Of a DNA stretch of 33,937 nt, positions 8,678 to 19,059 are shown in pieces. The stretch is from Streptosporangiaceae bacterium (lineage in GTDB: Bacteria > Actinomycetota > Actinomycetes > Streptosporangiales > Streptosporangiaceae): NCBI GenBank assembly GCA_030038495.1, contig JASHOV010000302.1, forward strand, positions 1 through 33,937. Reading direction: 5' to 3'. Numbering within the stretch: position 1 is the first letter of the stretch; each line of letters opens with the position of its first letter. A program made the position numbers and the translations under genes. The notes beneath the pieces were generated by a model. That model had not been told where the DNA came from. It saw nothing but the letters and a program-made list of their open reading frames with translations, and made no database searches.

Positions 8678-10995
8678 CGGCCCCGACGCCAGCAACCGCA
8701 GTCTCGCACCGATTCCCCCTCGAAGGGACGACGTGGAGCGTGTGGCGGGACGTGTGCCTGCGGAGTGCGGGATTCCCTGCGGACATGGTGCTCGCGATCT
8801 GCGACGAGCCCCTGGCTCGCTCTGCTGACCTGGACGGGCCTGACCTCGCCGGGACGACGTATGACGTGCTCTACCCCGGTGCGGCCATGCGGCTACACCG
8901 CGCGATCGCCGACGTTGCCGCCGATCCGGGCTTCCAGGAGGCTCTGACCTGGCAGAACCCGGTGCTGGCGCAGCTGCTGCACGACGTCGGCGTGGGTGCC
9001 GGGCGGCGGACTAAGGAGCGTCAGCGGGAGCTGACGGTCGCGAACTACCTGCAGCGGTACTGCCTGAAGAACGACAGCATCGGATTCTTCGGACCAGTCG
9101 GCTGGGCCTCGGCAGAGCCCGGAACGGCGGGCCTGGTCGTGACTCCGGGGAAGCAGCTGATCGCCCGCAGGACTACCTACTTCGAGGTCTGGGCCATCGA
9201 CAAGGTCGCGGCCGCGATCGCCGGGCCGGGACGAGTGCTCGGCTGGGTGCGGCCGCGGCGGACCCGGTCAGCGTTCCTGGCCGGTAACGTGCTGAGCCGC
9301 CCGCACCGCAAGCCGGTCGTCCTCACCGACGCCGAGCTGAGGATCCTGCTGGCCTGCGATGGCAACGCGACGATCAGCGAGGTGCTGGCCAGCGCCGGTA
9401 CGCCGAATGCCCGCGCCCTGCTGACCCGGCTAGCCGAACTCGGGGCACTGCGACTGGACCTCGAGGGCGGGATGCAAGCCTGGCCGGAAAGGCCGCTCGC
9501 CGGCCGGCTCGGCCAGATCGCCGATCCGGAAGCCAGGGCGGCGGCGCTCGAGCCGGTCGAGCGGATGGTCAAGGCGAGGGACGCGGTGGCGGCAACGGCC
9601 GGAGACGCGGCCGGGCTCAGGCAGGCGCTGACGGACCTGGGGGTGGTGTTCGAGGAGATCACCGGGTCGCCGGCCACCCGGCGGGCCGGCGAGCTGTATG
9701 CCGGGCGGACGCTGGTCTACCAGGACACGATGCGGGACGTGCAGGTAAAGGTGGGCGCGGCGGTCATCGAGGCGATGGCCCGGCCGCTCGGCCTGGTGCT
9801 GGACAGCGTCCGCTGGCTGGTCAACGAGATCACGGCCAGATACCGCGTGCTGTTCGCGGAGTTGCTCGACCGCGAGATCGCACGGGCCGATGGCGCGCCC
9901 GTGCCGCTCCAGCGGCTGCTCACCGCGGCTTCGCCCTACCTCGGCGCCGCCGCCGGCAGCAGGACACTGAACGAGATCGCCGCGGCTACCGCCGCCGAGC
10001 TACAGCGGCGCTGGCAGGTGGTGCTCGGCTCGCCGTCGTCCGCCCGCGGTCACCAGGTCAGCGCGGACGCAATCGCCGCCAGGGTCGCCGAGTGCTTCCC
10101 CGGGCACCCGGTCGCCTGGAGCGGCGCCCGCCAGCATTCACCCGACATCATGATCGCGGCCGCGTCGGCAGGCGACGTGGAGCGCGGCAACTTCCTGCTG
10201 GTTCTGGGCGAACTGCACGTGGGCTGCAACACCCTGGACGGCAGGCTCTTCGTCGAGCAGCACCCCGACCCGGCCGCGCTCATCGCCGCCGAGCAGGCCG
10301 ACCACGGCGCGCGGCGGATCGTCTCCATCGCGGCGAAGGACTTCCCGGCCGTGACGTCCCGCACCAGCCCGCCGTCGGCCTTGCTGGGACCGGGCCAGGT
10401 CTACTGGTCCTCGGCCGTGATCGACTCGCTGGACCCACCGGAGCCGGCCACGGTCATGCCCGTCGCCGCGATGACCGTCACCCGCCGCGGCGACGACCTC
10501 GCCGTCCACCTCCTGCCGTCAGCTAGCGAAGTGGACTTCTTCGAGGTCGTCGCGGACATGATGGGTGGCGTCGTCACCAATGCGTTCCAGCCGGTGGCTC
10601 CGGCCCCGCACCAGCCGCGCATTACGATCGACCGGCTCGTCCTGAGCCGCGAGCAATGGGTCTTCCAGGTCGCGGACTCGGGCTGGGCCTTCGTCAGGGA
10701 CGAGCAGGACCGCTACTACCAGGCGCGGCGCTGGCGGCGGGAACACCAGTTGCCCGAGCGGGTATTCCTGCGCGTCCCCGTCGAGGCCAAGCCCGTTGGG
10801 GTCGACTTCCGTAGCATCGTCCTGATCAACCTGTTCGCCAAGCACGTCCGCTCTACCGAAGCCGGCGGATACGCCGAGTACTCGGTCACCGAGATGCTGC
10901 CCGACCTAGGGCAGCTCTGGCTTCCCGACCACGCAGGCCGGCGCTACAGTTCCGAGCTGAGGTTTGTTGCGTATGACGGCATGGGCGAGGACTGA
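8674..10995 (+). CDS. Lantibiotic dehydratase N-terminal (LanB/PEARL-like) family protein
   Basis: GTG start at 8674 overlapping the C-protein stop (GTGA); about 773 aa. NYLQRYCLKNDSIGFFGPVGWA, TYFEVWAIDKVAAAI, and C-terminal VDFRSIVLINLFAKHV...LTEMLPDLGQLWLPDHAGRRYSSELR are typical of LanB N-terminal proteins. The track ORF beginning at 8281 is too long. Confidence 0.82.
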   Translation: MTAPTPATAVSHRFPLEGTTWSVWRDVCLRSAGFPADMVLAICDEPLARSADLDGPDLAGTTYDVLYPGAAMRLHRAIADVAADPGFQEALTWQNPVLAQLLHDVGVGAGRRTKERQRELTVANYLQRYCLKNDSIGFFGPVGWASAEPGTAGLVVTPGKQLIARRTTYFEVWAIDKVAAAIAGPGRVLGWVRPRRTRSAFLAGNVLSRPHRKPVVLTDAELRILLACDGNATISEVLASAGTPNARALLTRLAELGALRLDLEGGMQAWPERPLAGRLGQIADPEARAAALEPVERMVKARDAVAATAGDAAGLRQALTDLGVVFEEITGSPATRRAGELYAGRTLVYQDTMRDVQVKVGAAVIEAMARPLGLVLDSVRWLVNEITARYRVLFAELLDREIARADGAPVPLQRLLTAASPYLGAAAGSRTLNEIAAATAAELQRRWQVVLGSPSSARGHQVSADAIAARVAECFPGHPVAWSGARQHSPDIMIAAASAGDVERGNFLLVLGELHVGCNTLDGRLFVEQHPDPAALIAAEQADHGARRIVSIAAKDFPAVTSRTSPPSALLGPGQVYWSSAVIDSLDPPEPATVMPVAAMTVTRRGDDLAVHLLPSASEVDFFEVVADMMGGVVTNAFQPVAPAPHQPRITIDRLVLSREQWVFQVADSGWAFVRDEQDRYYQARRWRREHQLPERVFLRVPVEAKPVGVDFRSIVLINLFAKHVRSTEAGGYAEYSVTEMLPDLGQLWLPDHAGRRYSSELRFVAYDGMGED

Positions 10996-11012
10996 CCGCT
11001 CCGGGCCCCGTC

Positions 11013-14000
11013 CTACTGATTCATGTGCAAAGCGACGCCGCTGGCTGAGGGGTTGTCCAGGAAGGTCTTCAGGCTGATCTTGATGCCGAACTGCTCTTTC
11101 AGCCGCGCGAGGAGCGTCGCTGCGAGCAGGGAGTGACCGCCCAGGTCGAAGAAGCTGTCGTCGGGACCGACCTGGTCTACTTCCAGCACCCTGGCGAACA
11201 GGTCACACAGGATCCGCTCGCTGGCCGAGGCCGGCTGACGACCTCCGGGTACGGCGCCGAAAGTAGCGGCGGGCAGCGCCCGCCGGTCCACCTTCCCCGT
11301 CGCCGACAACGGCAGCGCGTCAAGCTCCACCACCGCCGCGGGCACCATGTATCCAGGCAGCGCCCGCGCCGCGACCTCGCGCACTGCCGCTGCATCCAGC
11401 CTGCGGCCGGCCGCAGGCACGACGTAGGCCACCAGCCGAGGATCCCCCGTGCTGTCCTCCTGCACGACGACCGCGACCTGCGCGATGGCGTCCTGGGCGG
11501 CAAGCACCGCCTCGATCTCTCCCAGCTCCACCCGGAACCCGCGGACCTTCACCTGGCCGTCGGCGCGGCCGAGGAATACCAGCTCCCCGCCCGCCCCTGC
11601 CTCCTTCACCGTCCAGCGCACCAGATCGCCGGTCCGGTACATCCGCTCCCCGGCCGCGCCGAACGGGCAGGCCACGAATCGCTCAGCGGTCAGCGTCGGC
11701 CTGCCCAGGTAACCGCGCGCCAGCTGCGGCCCGGCCACGTACAGCTCACCGCGTACCCCGGCCGGAACTGGCTGCAGCCCGTCATCGAGCACGTAAGCCC
11801 TGATGTTCCAGTCCGGTCCGCCGACCGGGATGCGCGCCGCCTGATTCTCCGGCAGGCACTCCCGGCTGAATAGCCCGACTGTCACCTCGGTCGGCCCGTA
11901 GCCGTTGTGCAGCCGCGCGCCGGGGAGAACGTCGAATAGCTGGTTCATGATGGTCGCGGAAAGCTCCTCACCCCCGCTGCGCACCTGGCGAAGCGAAACG
12001 CACTGCGCCGCGCCTGGCTCGGCCAGGAAGACCCGCAGCATCGACGGCACGAACGCGGCCACGGTCACCCGCTGATCACGGATCAGCTGGGCGAGATAGG
12101 CCGGATCGCGTTGCCCGTCGGGACGCGCGACTACGACCGTCGCACCCGTTGTCAGCGGCACGAACAGTTCCCAGGCCGAGGCGTCGAAGCTGATCGATGC
12201 CTTGTGCAAGAACCGGTCGGCGGCGGTCAGCCCGAACTCGGCCTGCTGCCGCGCGAGGTAGTTCACGATGCCCGCGTGCGAAACGATCACACCCTTTGGC
12301 CGCCCGGTGGACCCGGAGGTGTAGATCACGTACGCCGGGCTGGCCGAGTGCACCGTGCCTGCGCGGTCGCCCGTGGTGAGGTCGCCCGTGGTGAGGTCGC
12401 CACCGGGCAGGCGTTCTAGCTCCGCGCCAACCGCGGGGTCGTCAAGCAGGACGTGGCGCCCACCGGCCGGGAGGCGCTGCCCGGCCAGCCGGGTGGTCAG
12501 CACCGCGACCGGGCCGGCTTCGGCCAGCATGAAGTCGATCCGGTCGGCTGGGTACCCCGGGTCGACTGGCAGGTACGCGGCACCGGACTTGAGCACCGCC
12601 AGCACCGCCACCACCAGCTCGACCGACCGGTCCATCGCCACGGCCACCAGCCGCTCGGGGCCAGCTCCCAGCGACACCAGGTGCCTGGCGAGCTGGTTCG
12701 CCCGCGCGTTGAGCTCGGCGTAGGGCATCGTCTGGCGCTCGTAGGCCACGGCGGTCGCGCCGGGCGTGCGGGCAGCCTGCCGCTCGAACAGCTGAGGCAG
12801 GGTGGCAAGGGGCACATCCCGGCCGGAGTTGTTCCATTGGTCCAGGATCTGGTGGCGTTCGCGGGGGGTGAGGATATCCAGCGCCGTCACCGGGTGATCC
12901 GGGCGGCGAGCCGCCTGGCGCAGCAGCCGGGTCAGCCGGGCGGCGAGTGCCTCGACGGTGGAGTGCTCGAATAGATCACGTGCGTAACTGAGGGTGGCAC
13001 GGATACCGGCCGGCGCGCCGTCACGGCCCTGGTGCTGGCGGTAGGTGAAAGTGAGGTCGAACGTGGCGGCCCCGCCGGTTAGCGGCACCGCGCGCGCGGT
13101 CAGGCCGGGCAGCCGCCAGTCGCCGACATCGACGTCGTCGTCGGATACGAGCATGACCTGGAAGAGCGGCTGGCGGGAGGCGGAGCGGGCTGGGTTGAGC
13201 AGTCCTACCACCCGCTCGAAGGGAAGATCCTGATGGGCGAAGGCGGCGAGGTCAGCGTCCCTGACGCGGTCCAGGAGCCGGGCGAAGCTCGGATTGCCGT
13301 GCACATCCACCCGTAGCACCAGGGTGTTGACGAAGAAGCCCACCAGATCGTGGGTGGCCTCGTCCGTGCGGCCAGCGACCGCCGCGCCGATCGGGATGTC
13401 AGTGCCGGCGCCGGACCGGGTCAGCAGAGCGGCCAGCGCGGCCTGCACCACCATGAACAGGGTCACCTGGTGGTCGCGGGCCAGCCCGAGCAGCCTGCGG
13501 TGCAGGTCCGCGTCCAGGCGCAGGCTGACCTGGCCACCGCCGAAGCTGGGGTCGGCCGGACGGTCCCTGTCGTAGGGCAGGTCCAGCTGCTCGGGCAGGC
13601 CGGCCAGAGCCGCGGTCCAGTAGCTGGCCTGGCGGGAAAGCTCGCTGTCGGGGTTGTCGTCACCGCCGAGCAGTTCCCGCTGCCACAAGGCGTAGTCCGC
13701 ATACTGCACCGGCAGGTCCGGCCAGTCCGGCCAGTCCGGCGCCCGACCGGCCCGCCTGGCCCGGTAGGCGCGCGCCACGTCCTGCATCAGCACGTCCATC
13801 GACCAGCCGTCGCTGGCTATGTGGTGAGTCACCAGCACCAGTACGTGCCGCCGCCCAGTCACTTTGCTGGCACGTACCGGGCCCGGGCCGGCGCTTGCGG
13901 CGGCCGGAGGCCCGTCCAGGCTGTACAACCATGCACGCACGGGGAGGTCGGCGGACAGGTCGAACGCGTACCGCGGGGCGCGCGCAAGCAGTTCGGGCAG

Positions 14001-16367
14001 GTCCGATGGCCTGACCGTCGTCGCCGTGACCTGCGGCCTGGCCACGGCGGCATCGACCACGTGCTGGTAGGGCTGGCCATCGACAACCGGGAACACCGTG
14101 CGCAAGGACTCGTGCCGCCTGATCGCGTCACGCAGCGCCGCCGTCAGCGCACCGGAGTCCAGCCGCCCGCGCAGGTGCCAGGCGAACGCGATGTTGTGGG
14201 CCGGGTTCGGCCCGTGCAACTGTGCCTGGAACCACAGGCGCTGCTGGGCGAATGACAGCGGCAGCCGGTCAGGGCGCGCCATGGGCGCCAGAGCTGGCCG
14301 GCCGCCGCCGGTGACGTCCAGGCAACTGGCGAGCATCGCCGGAGTCGGATTCTCGAAGACCGCGCGGATCGGCACCTCGATGCCCAGCGCAGAGCGGGCC
14401 CGGCTCATCAGCCTGGTGGCCAGCAGAGAATGACCGCCGAGATCGAAGAAGTTGTCGTCAGGCCCGACCAGGTCAAGCCCGAGTACCTGGGCGAACAGCT
14501 CGCACAGCACCTTCTTTACCTTCTCGCCAGGTGAGGACGGTGCTAGCAAGGACGGGGCTAGCGAGGACGGGGCCGGCCCGCCCGGTCCGGTGCTGATCTG
14601 CGGGGCCGGGCTGAACTCGGGAGCCGGCAGCGCCGCGCGGTCCAGCTTTCCGCTCGTGGTCAGGGGAAGCCTGTCCAGCACCACCAACGCCGCGGGCACC
14701 ATGTAGTCCGGCAGCGCCTGGGCCGCGGCCGCGCGCAGCGCCGCCGCATCGAGCTGGTGACCCGCGGCGGGCACGACATAGGCCACCAGCCTGCCGCCTC
14801 CGGGGCGGTCATGCCGCACCGCCACCGCGGCCTGCGCAACCCCCGGCCGGCCGGTGAGCACCGCCTCGATCTCGCCCAGCTCGATCCGGAATCCACGGAC
14901 CTTCACCTGGTCATCAACCCGGCCCAGGTACTCAAGCTCGCCGACCGCGTTCCACCGGGCCCGGTCTCCGGTCCGGTACATCCGCTTCCCCGCACCGCCG
15001 AACGGGCACGCCACGAACCGCTCCGCGGTCAGGCCCGGCCGGTTCAGGTAGCCACGCGCCAGCTGCGCACCCGCCAGGTAGAGCTCTCCGGCGACTCCCA
15101 CGGGAACCGGCCTGAGCTCGTCGTCAAGCACATGCACCCAGGTATTCCAGACCGGCCGGCCAATCGGAGGAGCATCGTCGGCGCTCCCGTTGGCTGGCCG
15201 CTCGACCGCGTCCCCGGCGTGCCATGCCGTGGCGTAAACGGTCGTTTCCGTGGGCCCGTAGATGTTGCGAACACCGGCCCCTGGCAACGCGGCCCGGATG
15301 GCCGCGACGGCGTGCGCGGTGAGAGCCTCGCCGGCCAGCACGACCGTCCGCGCCCGTGCCTTCGTGCCGTGCACGTTCAGAACCTCCGACAGCGCGGACG
15401 GAACGGCGCTGATCAGGCTCCCCTGCCAGGATTCCCCGCCGCCGTCGGCCAGCGCCAGCAGATCCCTGACGATCTCGGCGCTCCCGCCCGAGACCAGCGG
15501 TCCGAATATCTCGAACACCGAGACGTCGAAGCTGAGCGAGGTCGAGGCCAGAACCTTGGACAGCTCATCCGGGGCGAACTCGGCGGACACCCAGCACAGC
15601 AAGCCGACGACGCTGCGGTGCTCCACCACGACGCCCTTGGGGCGTCCGGTCGAGCCGGAGGTGAAGATCACGTACGCCGGGCTGAACGGCCGCAGCGCAG
15701 CAAGCCGCTCGGCGTCGGCCAGGTCACCGCCGGCCAGGCGCGATACGGCGGTCAGGATGGCCGGGTCGTCGAGCGCCACCTGCGGCGGTCCGCCCGGCAG
15801 GCCCTGTCCGACCAGCGCCGTGGTCAGCACCGCGACGGGGCGGGCGTCGGCAAGCATGAACGCGATCCGTTCGGCTGGGTAAGAAGGATCGACTGGCAGG
15901 TACGCCGCTCCGGACTTGAGCACCGCCAGGGCGGCCACCACCAGGTCCGGCGACCGAGGCAGCGCCACCGCCACCAGCCGCTCCGGGCCCGCGCCCAGCG
16001 ACACCAGGAACCTCGCCAGCCGGTTCGCCCGCGCGTTGAGTTCGGTGTACGACATCGCCGCCGGGCCGCACACCACCGCCGTCGCTTCCGGCGTCCGCCT
16101 GACTTGCTCCTGGAACAGTTGCGGCACCGTTGCCGATGGCACGCTGCGGGTGCTGCCGCACCACTCCTCCGGCACCGGCTGACCGGGCAGCGCTGTCCGC
16201 GTCGCCGTCGCCGTCGTCGGCTGGTCCGGCCCTGCGGCGGCTGCGCGGCCCCCGGAACGGGAGAGCAAGTCCCCAGGTCCGCCGCGCGTGTTTGCACTTG
16301 GCCGTGCGGAGGCTCCGGCGCCCAGGCCCTCTTCCATGGAAGCTGCCCGGACCCTACCGGCCACCAT
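11013..16367 (-). CDS. Dimodular NRPS, A1-T1-C2-A2-T2, no thioesterase
   Basis: A1: [56 protein letters not shown]1: [41 protein letters not shown]2: [26 protein letters not shown]2: [17 protein letters not shown]; ends [16 protein letters not shown]. Confidence 0.95.
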   Translation of the reverse strand: MVAGRVRAASMEEGLGAGASARPSANTRGGPGDLLSRSGGRAAAAGPDQPTTATATRTALPGQPVPEEWCGSTRSVPSATVPQLFQEQVRRTPEATAVVCGPAAMSYTELNARANRLARFLVSLGAGPERLVAVALPRSPDLVVAALAVLKSGAAYLPVDPSYPAERIAFMLADARPVAVLTTALVGQGLPGGPPQVALDDPAILTAVSRLAGGDLADAERLAALRPFSPAYVIFTSGSTGRPKGVVVEHRSVVGLLCWVSAEFAPDELSKVLASTSLSFDVSVFEIFGPLVSGGSAEIVRDLLALADGGGESWQGSLISAVPSALSEVLNVHGTKARARTVVLAGEALTAHAVAAIRAALPGAGVRNIYGPTETTVYATAWHAGDAVERPANGSADDAPPIGRPVWNTWVHVLDDELRPVPVGVAGELYLAGAQLARGYLNRPGLTAERFVACPFGGAGKRMYRTGDRARWNAVGELEYLGRVDDQVKVRGFRIELGEIEAVLTGRPGVAQAAVAVRHDRPGGGRLVAYVVPAAGHQLDAAALRAAAAQALPDYMVPAALVVLDRLPLTTSGKLDRAALPAPEFSPAPQISTGPGGPAPSSLAPSLLAPSSPGEKVKKVLCELFAQVLGLDLVGPDDNFFDLGGHSLLATRLMSRARSALGIEVPIRAVFENPTPAMLASCLDVTGGGRPALAPMARPDRLPLSFAQQRLWFQAQLHGPNPAHNIAFAWHLRGRLDSGALTAALRDAIRRHESLRTVFPVVDGQPYQHVVDAAVARPQVTATTVRPSDLPELLARAPRYAFDLSADLPVRAWLYSLDGPPAAASAGPGPVRASKVTGRRHVLVLVTHHIASDGWSMDVLMQDVARAYRARRAGRAPDWPDWPDLPVQYADYALWQRELLGGDDNPDSELSRQASYWTAALAGLPEQLDLPYDRDRPADPSFGGGQVSLRLDADLHRRLLGLARDHQVTLFMVVQAALAALLTRSGAGTDIPIGAAVAGRTDEATHDLVGFFVNTLVLRVDVHGNPSFARLLDRVRDADLAAFAHQDLPFERVVGLLNPARSASRQPLFQVMLVSDDDVDVGDWRLPGLTARAVPLTGGAATFDLTFTYRQHQGRDGAPAGIRATLSYARDLFEHSTVEALAARLTRLLRQAARRPDHPVTALDILTPRERHQILDQWNNSGRDVPLATLPQLFERQAARTPGATAVAYERQTMPYAELNARANQLARHLVSLGAGPERLVAVAMDRSVELVVAVLAVLKSGAAYLPVDPGYPADRIDFMLAEAGPVAVLTTRLAGQRLPAGGRHVLLDDPAVGAELERLPGGDLTTGDLTTGDRAGTVHSASPAYVIYTSGSTGRPKGVIVSHAGIVNYLARQQAEFGLTAADRFLHKASISFDASAWELFVPLTTGATVVVARPDGQRDPAYLAQLIRDQRVTVAAFVPSMLRVFLAEPGAAQCVSLRQVRSGGEELSATIMNQLFDVLPGARLHNGYGPTEVTVGLFSRECLPENQAARIPVGGPDWNIRAYVLDDGLQPVPAGVRGELYVAGPQLARGYLGRPTLTAERFVACPFGAAGERMYRTGDLVRWTVKEAGAGGELVFLGRADGQVKVRGFRVELGEIEAVLAAQDAIAQVAVVVQEDSTGDPRLVAYVVPAAGRRLDAAAVREVAARALPGYMVPAAVVELDALPLSATGKVDRRALPAATFGAVPGGRQPASASERILCDLFARVLEVDQVGPDDSFFDLGGHSLLAATLLARLKEQFGIKISLKTFLDNPSASGVALHMNQ
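12370..12405. repeat. Short in-frame tandem repeat in NRPS A2 ([12 protein letters not shown])
   Basis: cccgtggtgaggtcg repeated in tandem around 12369-12404. Confidence 0.7.
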
Positions 16368-16566
16368 CGTGCCGCAAGGCGGGACTGATTCGGCCGGCGC
16401 GCCTCGAAGGCGGGCATGCTCCCTGCTCGAAGCCGCAGGTCACCGCACGCGGAACGGATTCAGGCCGGGTCGCATCCGACGGTCCGGCCGCGGGCGTGGC
16501 GAAGGTCAGGCCTGACGAGGTCGGCAACAACACGATCCTGCGCAGGAAACCGCGGATGATCTGCAT
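16354..16566 (-). CDS. Putative 70-aa small ORF translationally coupled to the NRPS
   Basis: ATG at 16566 preceded by AAGGAG at about 8 nt spacing; stop TAG lies inside the first codons of the NRPS (ATGGTGGCCGGTAG overlap). Peptide [72 protein letters not shown]3 is high in the first ~27 codons and weaker afterwards. Confidence 0.4.
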   Translation of the reverse strand: MQIIRGFLRRIVLLPTSSGLTFATPAAGPSDATRPESVPRAVTCGFEQGACPPSRRAGRISPALRHDGGR

Positions 16567-16808
16567 GCTTCTGCTCCTTCGGCAGGTCATCGGCTGAGAT
16601 GGGGGTGGCCCTGGCCCCGCCAATGGCGGCGTCGCTGTAATGCTGGCTTCCGGCCCGCCCAAGCGCACCTTCGGGGTTGCCGGGACATCGCAAGGCACCG
16701 CGGCGCGGACCGCCCATCCGGGCCCGCAGCATTCAGGGAGATGCGTCTGCTGGCGGCGCTATGCCAATGTCGCGGACGAAGGCCAGCAGAGCGCTTAAGG
16801 AGATTGCC

Positions 16809-18053
16809 ATGGAGAATGTCTGCCCAGTCGTCATTGACCCTACCGGTACCGATATTCATGCCGAGGGCGAGCGAATTCGCGAGCAGGGACCGGTCGGCCT
16901 GGTGGAGCTCAGTGATAGCGTGCGAGCGTGGTCGATCACCGGCTACGAGGCTGGTAAGCAGGCACTGGGCGATCACCGGTTCTCAAAGGACGCGCGCCAG
17001 CACTGGACTGCCTTCGTCAATGGCCAGATCGATCCGGACTTCCCGCTTATTGGCTGGGCCCTTATGGAGAACCTGACCACGACATACGGTAGCGCGCATA
17101 GCCGTCTGCGCCGACTGGTTGCAAAGGCCTTCACGCCGCGCCGGGTGGAGGCGATGCGGCCGGCGATCGACAAGATTGTCGCTAATCTGCTGGAAGGCCT
17201 GGCCGACAGCCGACCCGGTGAGGTGCTGGACCTGAAGGCCAGGTACGCCCACCCGCTCGCTGCCGAGGTGATGTTCGACCTCATCGGCATACCCGCCGGG
17301 GCTCGTCAGACCATATTGCGTGGCGGTGAGGCACAGGTCGACACCACCATGACCGAGGAGGAGATAGCGGCCAGCGTCGGTCAGGTACTGCAGGAGATGG
17401 CTGCACTGGTCGAGGCCAAGCGGCAGACACCGGCCGATGACCTCACTAGTGACCTGCTTGGCGCGCAGGAGGAGGATGGATCCCGGCTGACTGACGCCGA
17501 GATGATCGGCACGCTGCTGCTGCTGCTGGCGACCGGTACCGAGCCAGTGACGAACCTGGTGACCAACTCGATACTGGCCCTGCTCGTCCATCCCGAGCAA
17601 CGGCAGCTCATCAGCACGGGACACGCATCGTGGCACGACGCCATCGAGGAGACCCTCCGTGCGGAGCCACCCGTGGCGCATCTGCCGTTTCGTTTTGCCG
17701 TCGAAGACATTCAGATCGGCGGTGTGACAATACCGGCTGGTGATCCGGTCCTCATGAACTTCGCCGCGATGGGGCGTGATCCTGAGATCCATGGCGCGAG
17801 CGCCGGCCGCTTCGATATCAGCCGGCCGCGCAAGGATCATATGTCCTTCGGATACGGCATTTACCGCTGTATCGGGATGCCGCTCGGCCGACTGGAGACA
17901 GAGATGGCGGTCGCTGCGCTGTTCGAGCGCTTTCCCGACCTTGCCCTCGCAGTCCCGGAGTCGGAAGTCAGGCCGCAGAATACGTTTATTATGAACGGCC
18001 GTAGCGAGCTGCCCGTCCTCCTCACCGCGCCAGGTAACGACAGCCGGGGGTAG
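16809..18053 (+). CDS. Cytochrome P450 (bacterial CYP)
   Basis: AAGGAG RBS then ATGGAGAATGTC; EETLR (ExxR), MSFGYGIYRCIGMPLGRLE heme-Cys loop; I-helix reads LLLLLATGTEPVTNLV. Confidence 0.92.
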   Translation: MENVCPVVIDPTGTDIHAEGERIREQGPVGLVELSDSVRAWSITGYEAGKQALGDHRFSKDARQHWTAFVNGQIDPDFPLIGWALMENLTTTYGSAHSRLRRLVAKAFTPRRVEAMRPAIDKIVANLLEGLADSRPGEVLDLKARYAHPLAAEVMFDLIGIPAGARQTILRGGEAQVDTTMTEEEIAASVGQVLQEMAALVEAKRQTPADDLTSDLLGAQEEDGSRLTDAEMIGTLLLLLATGTEPVTNLVTNSILALLVHPEQRQLISTGHASWHDAIEETLRAEPPVAHLPFRFAVEDIQIGGVTIPAGDPVLMNFAAMGRDPEIHGASAGRFDISRPRKDHMSFGYGIYRCIGMPLGRLETEMAVAALFERFPDLALAVPESEVRPQNTFIMNGRSELPVLLTAPGNDSRG

Positions 18054-18104
18054 GTCCGCGCGCGATAGCTCGGTCCTGCCAGCCGGGCAACGCCGATACG
18101 CCGG

Positions 18105-18611
18105 TCAGAATCTGTGGCGGGTGTGGCTGAAACTGCCCTTCGCGAATGCGAGGACCTTCGCGGGTTTTACGGAGAAGACCAGGGCCGCGCCGCCTCCGTC
18201 CGGGTGCTGGAAGGCACCATCATGCACGCCGAACTGCCACCGCCCGTCCCACTTTCTCGTCCAGGCCTCGGCTAGCTGCCTGAGCAAGTCCTCGTCAGTG
18301 ACCTGATGCGCGTCGCCCTCGACGACAACGTCAAGTCCGGTGTCCCAGCTATTGGCGCCGGTCATGAGAATTACATGCGCATTATTGCTGAGGTTAAGGA
18401 ACTTCTGCTCGGTGGCACCGGTGCAGAAATAGATTCGTGCGTCGAGGTACACCGCGACGAGCGGCGTGACGTGCGGCCTCCCGTCCGCGCGGACTGTGCA
18501 GATCCAGAACAGTTCAGCCGTCTCGAGCGTCAGCCGAGTCTCAGCCCACTCCGTCGCCGCCGCGCTTGAGTCGCTAAAGCGGGCGTCAATCTCGGTCACC
18601 GGCATGTCCAT
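18105..18611 (-). CDS. Pyridoxamine 5'-phosphate oxidase-fold (PPOX) family protein
   Basis: WICTVRADGRPHVTPLVAVYLDARIYFCTGATEQKFLNLSNNAHVILMTGAN is a PPOX split-barrel signature. Confidence 0.85.
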   Translation of the reverse strand: MDMPVTEIDARFSDSSAAATEWAETRLTLETAELFWICTVRADGRPHVTPLVAVYLDARIYFCTGATEQKFLNLSNNAHVILMTGANSWDTGLDVVVEGDAHQVTDEDLLRQLAEAWTRKWDGRWQFGVHDGAFQHPDGGGAALVFSVKPAKVLAFAKGSFSHTRHRF

Positions 18612-18941
18612 CGAGTTACGACTCCAATTCTCTCGCGATCATGTTCACCGTCGCTGCTGGCGAACCGGCGGCGCCCGCCGCTCCACCTCGATCGGGAACC
18701 GAACCACTCCGCGCGGATCTCGCCGAAGGACGCGGATCTGCTCAGGCAGGTGCGTAGACTCAGTGCCCCGAGTTACACAATCGTGCCGGACGGGCTCAGC
18801 GCCACCTCCTGCATTGCCTGCCTCAGCCGCCAGCCCGATCAGTCACGGCCGGATCGGCTACCCCACGCCACTGCCGTGAAGGATCTGATGGCATTTGGTA
18901 GTGGCTGCGGAGAGGACCTGAAATCAAAGGAGCAATCCCGC

Positions 18942-19000
18942 GAGTCACCACGGATCCAGCATATGTGAGTTTCTCATGCGGTGACTCATGAAGCGCTCAC
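18942..19000. promoter_or_regulatory. Inverted/direct repeat cluster upstream of SARP gene
   Basis: GAGTCACC (18942-18949) and its reverse complement GGTGACTC (18980-18987); CTCATG direct repeat at 18973 and 18985; GTGAG (18965)...CTCAC (18996). Confidence 0.35.
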
Positions 19001-19059
19001 TAGACGCCCGGTCCCGCCAGAAGGATGCTCAGTTCAACGGTAACTGGTGGAGGCAACGA

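Noticed and set aside
8674-10995. Classical lanthipeptide cluster
   Set aside because: No LanC, no recognisable precursor next to it, no SpaB_C; context is NRPS/enediyne.
14757-16388. 543-aa plus-strand ORF opposite NRPS
   Set aside because: Shadow ORF; minus strand carries clear A-domain motifs.
18466-18968. Small plus-strand ORFs (18466..18879, 18750..18968) before SARP
   Set aside because: Overlap the PPOX gene or intergenic DNA; no RBS or family resemblance.
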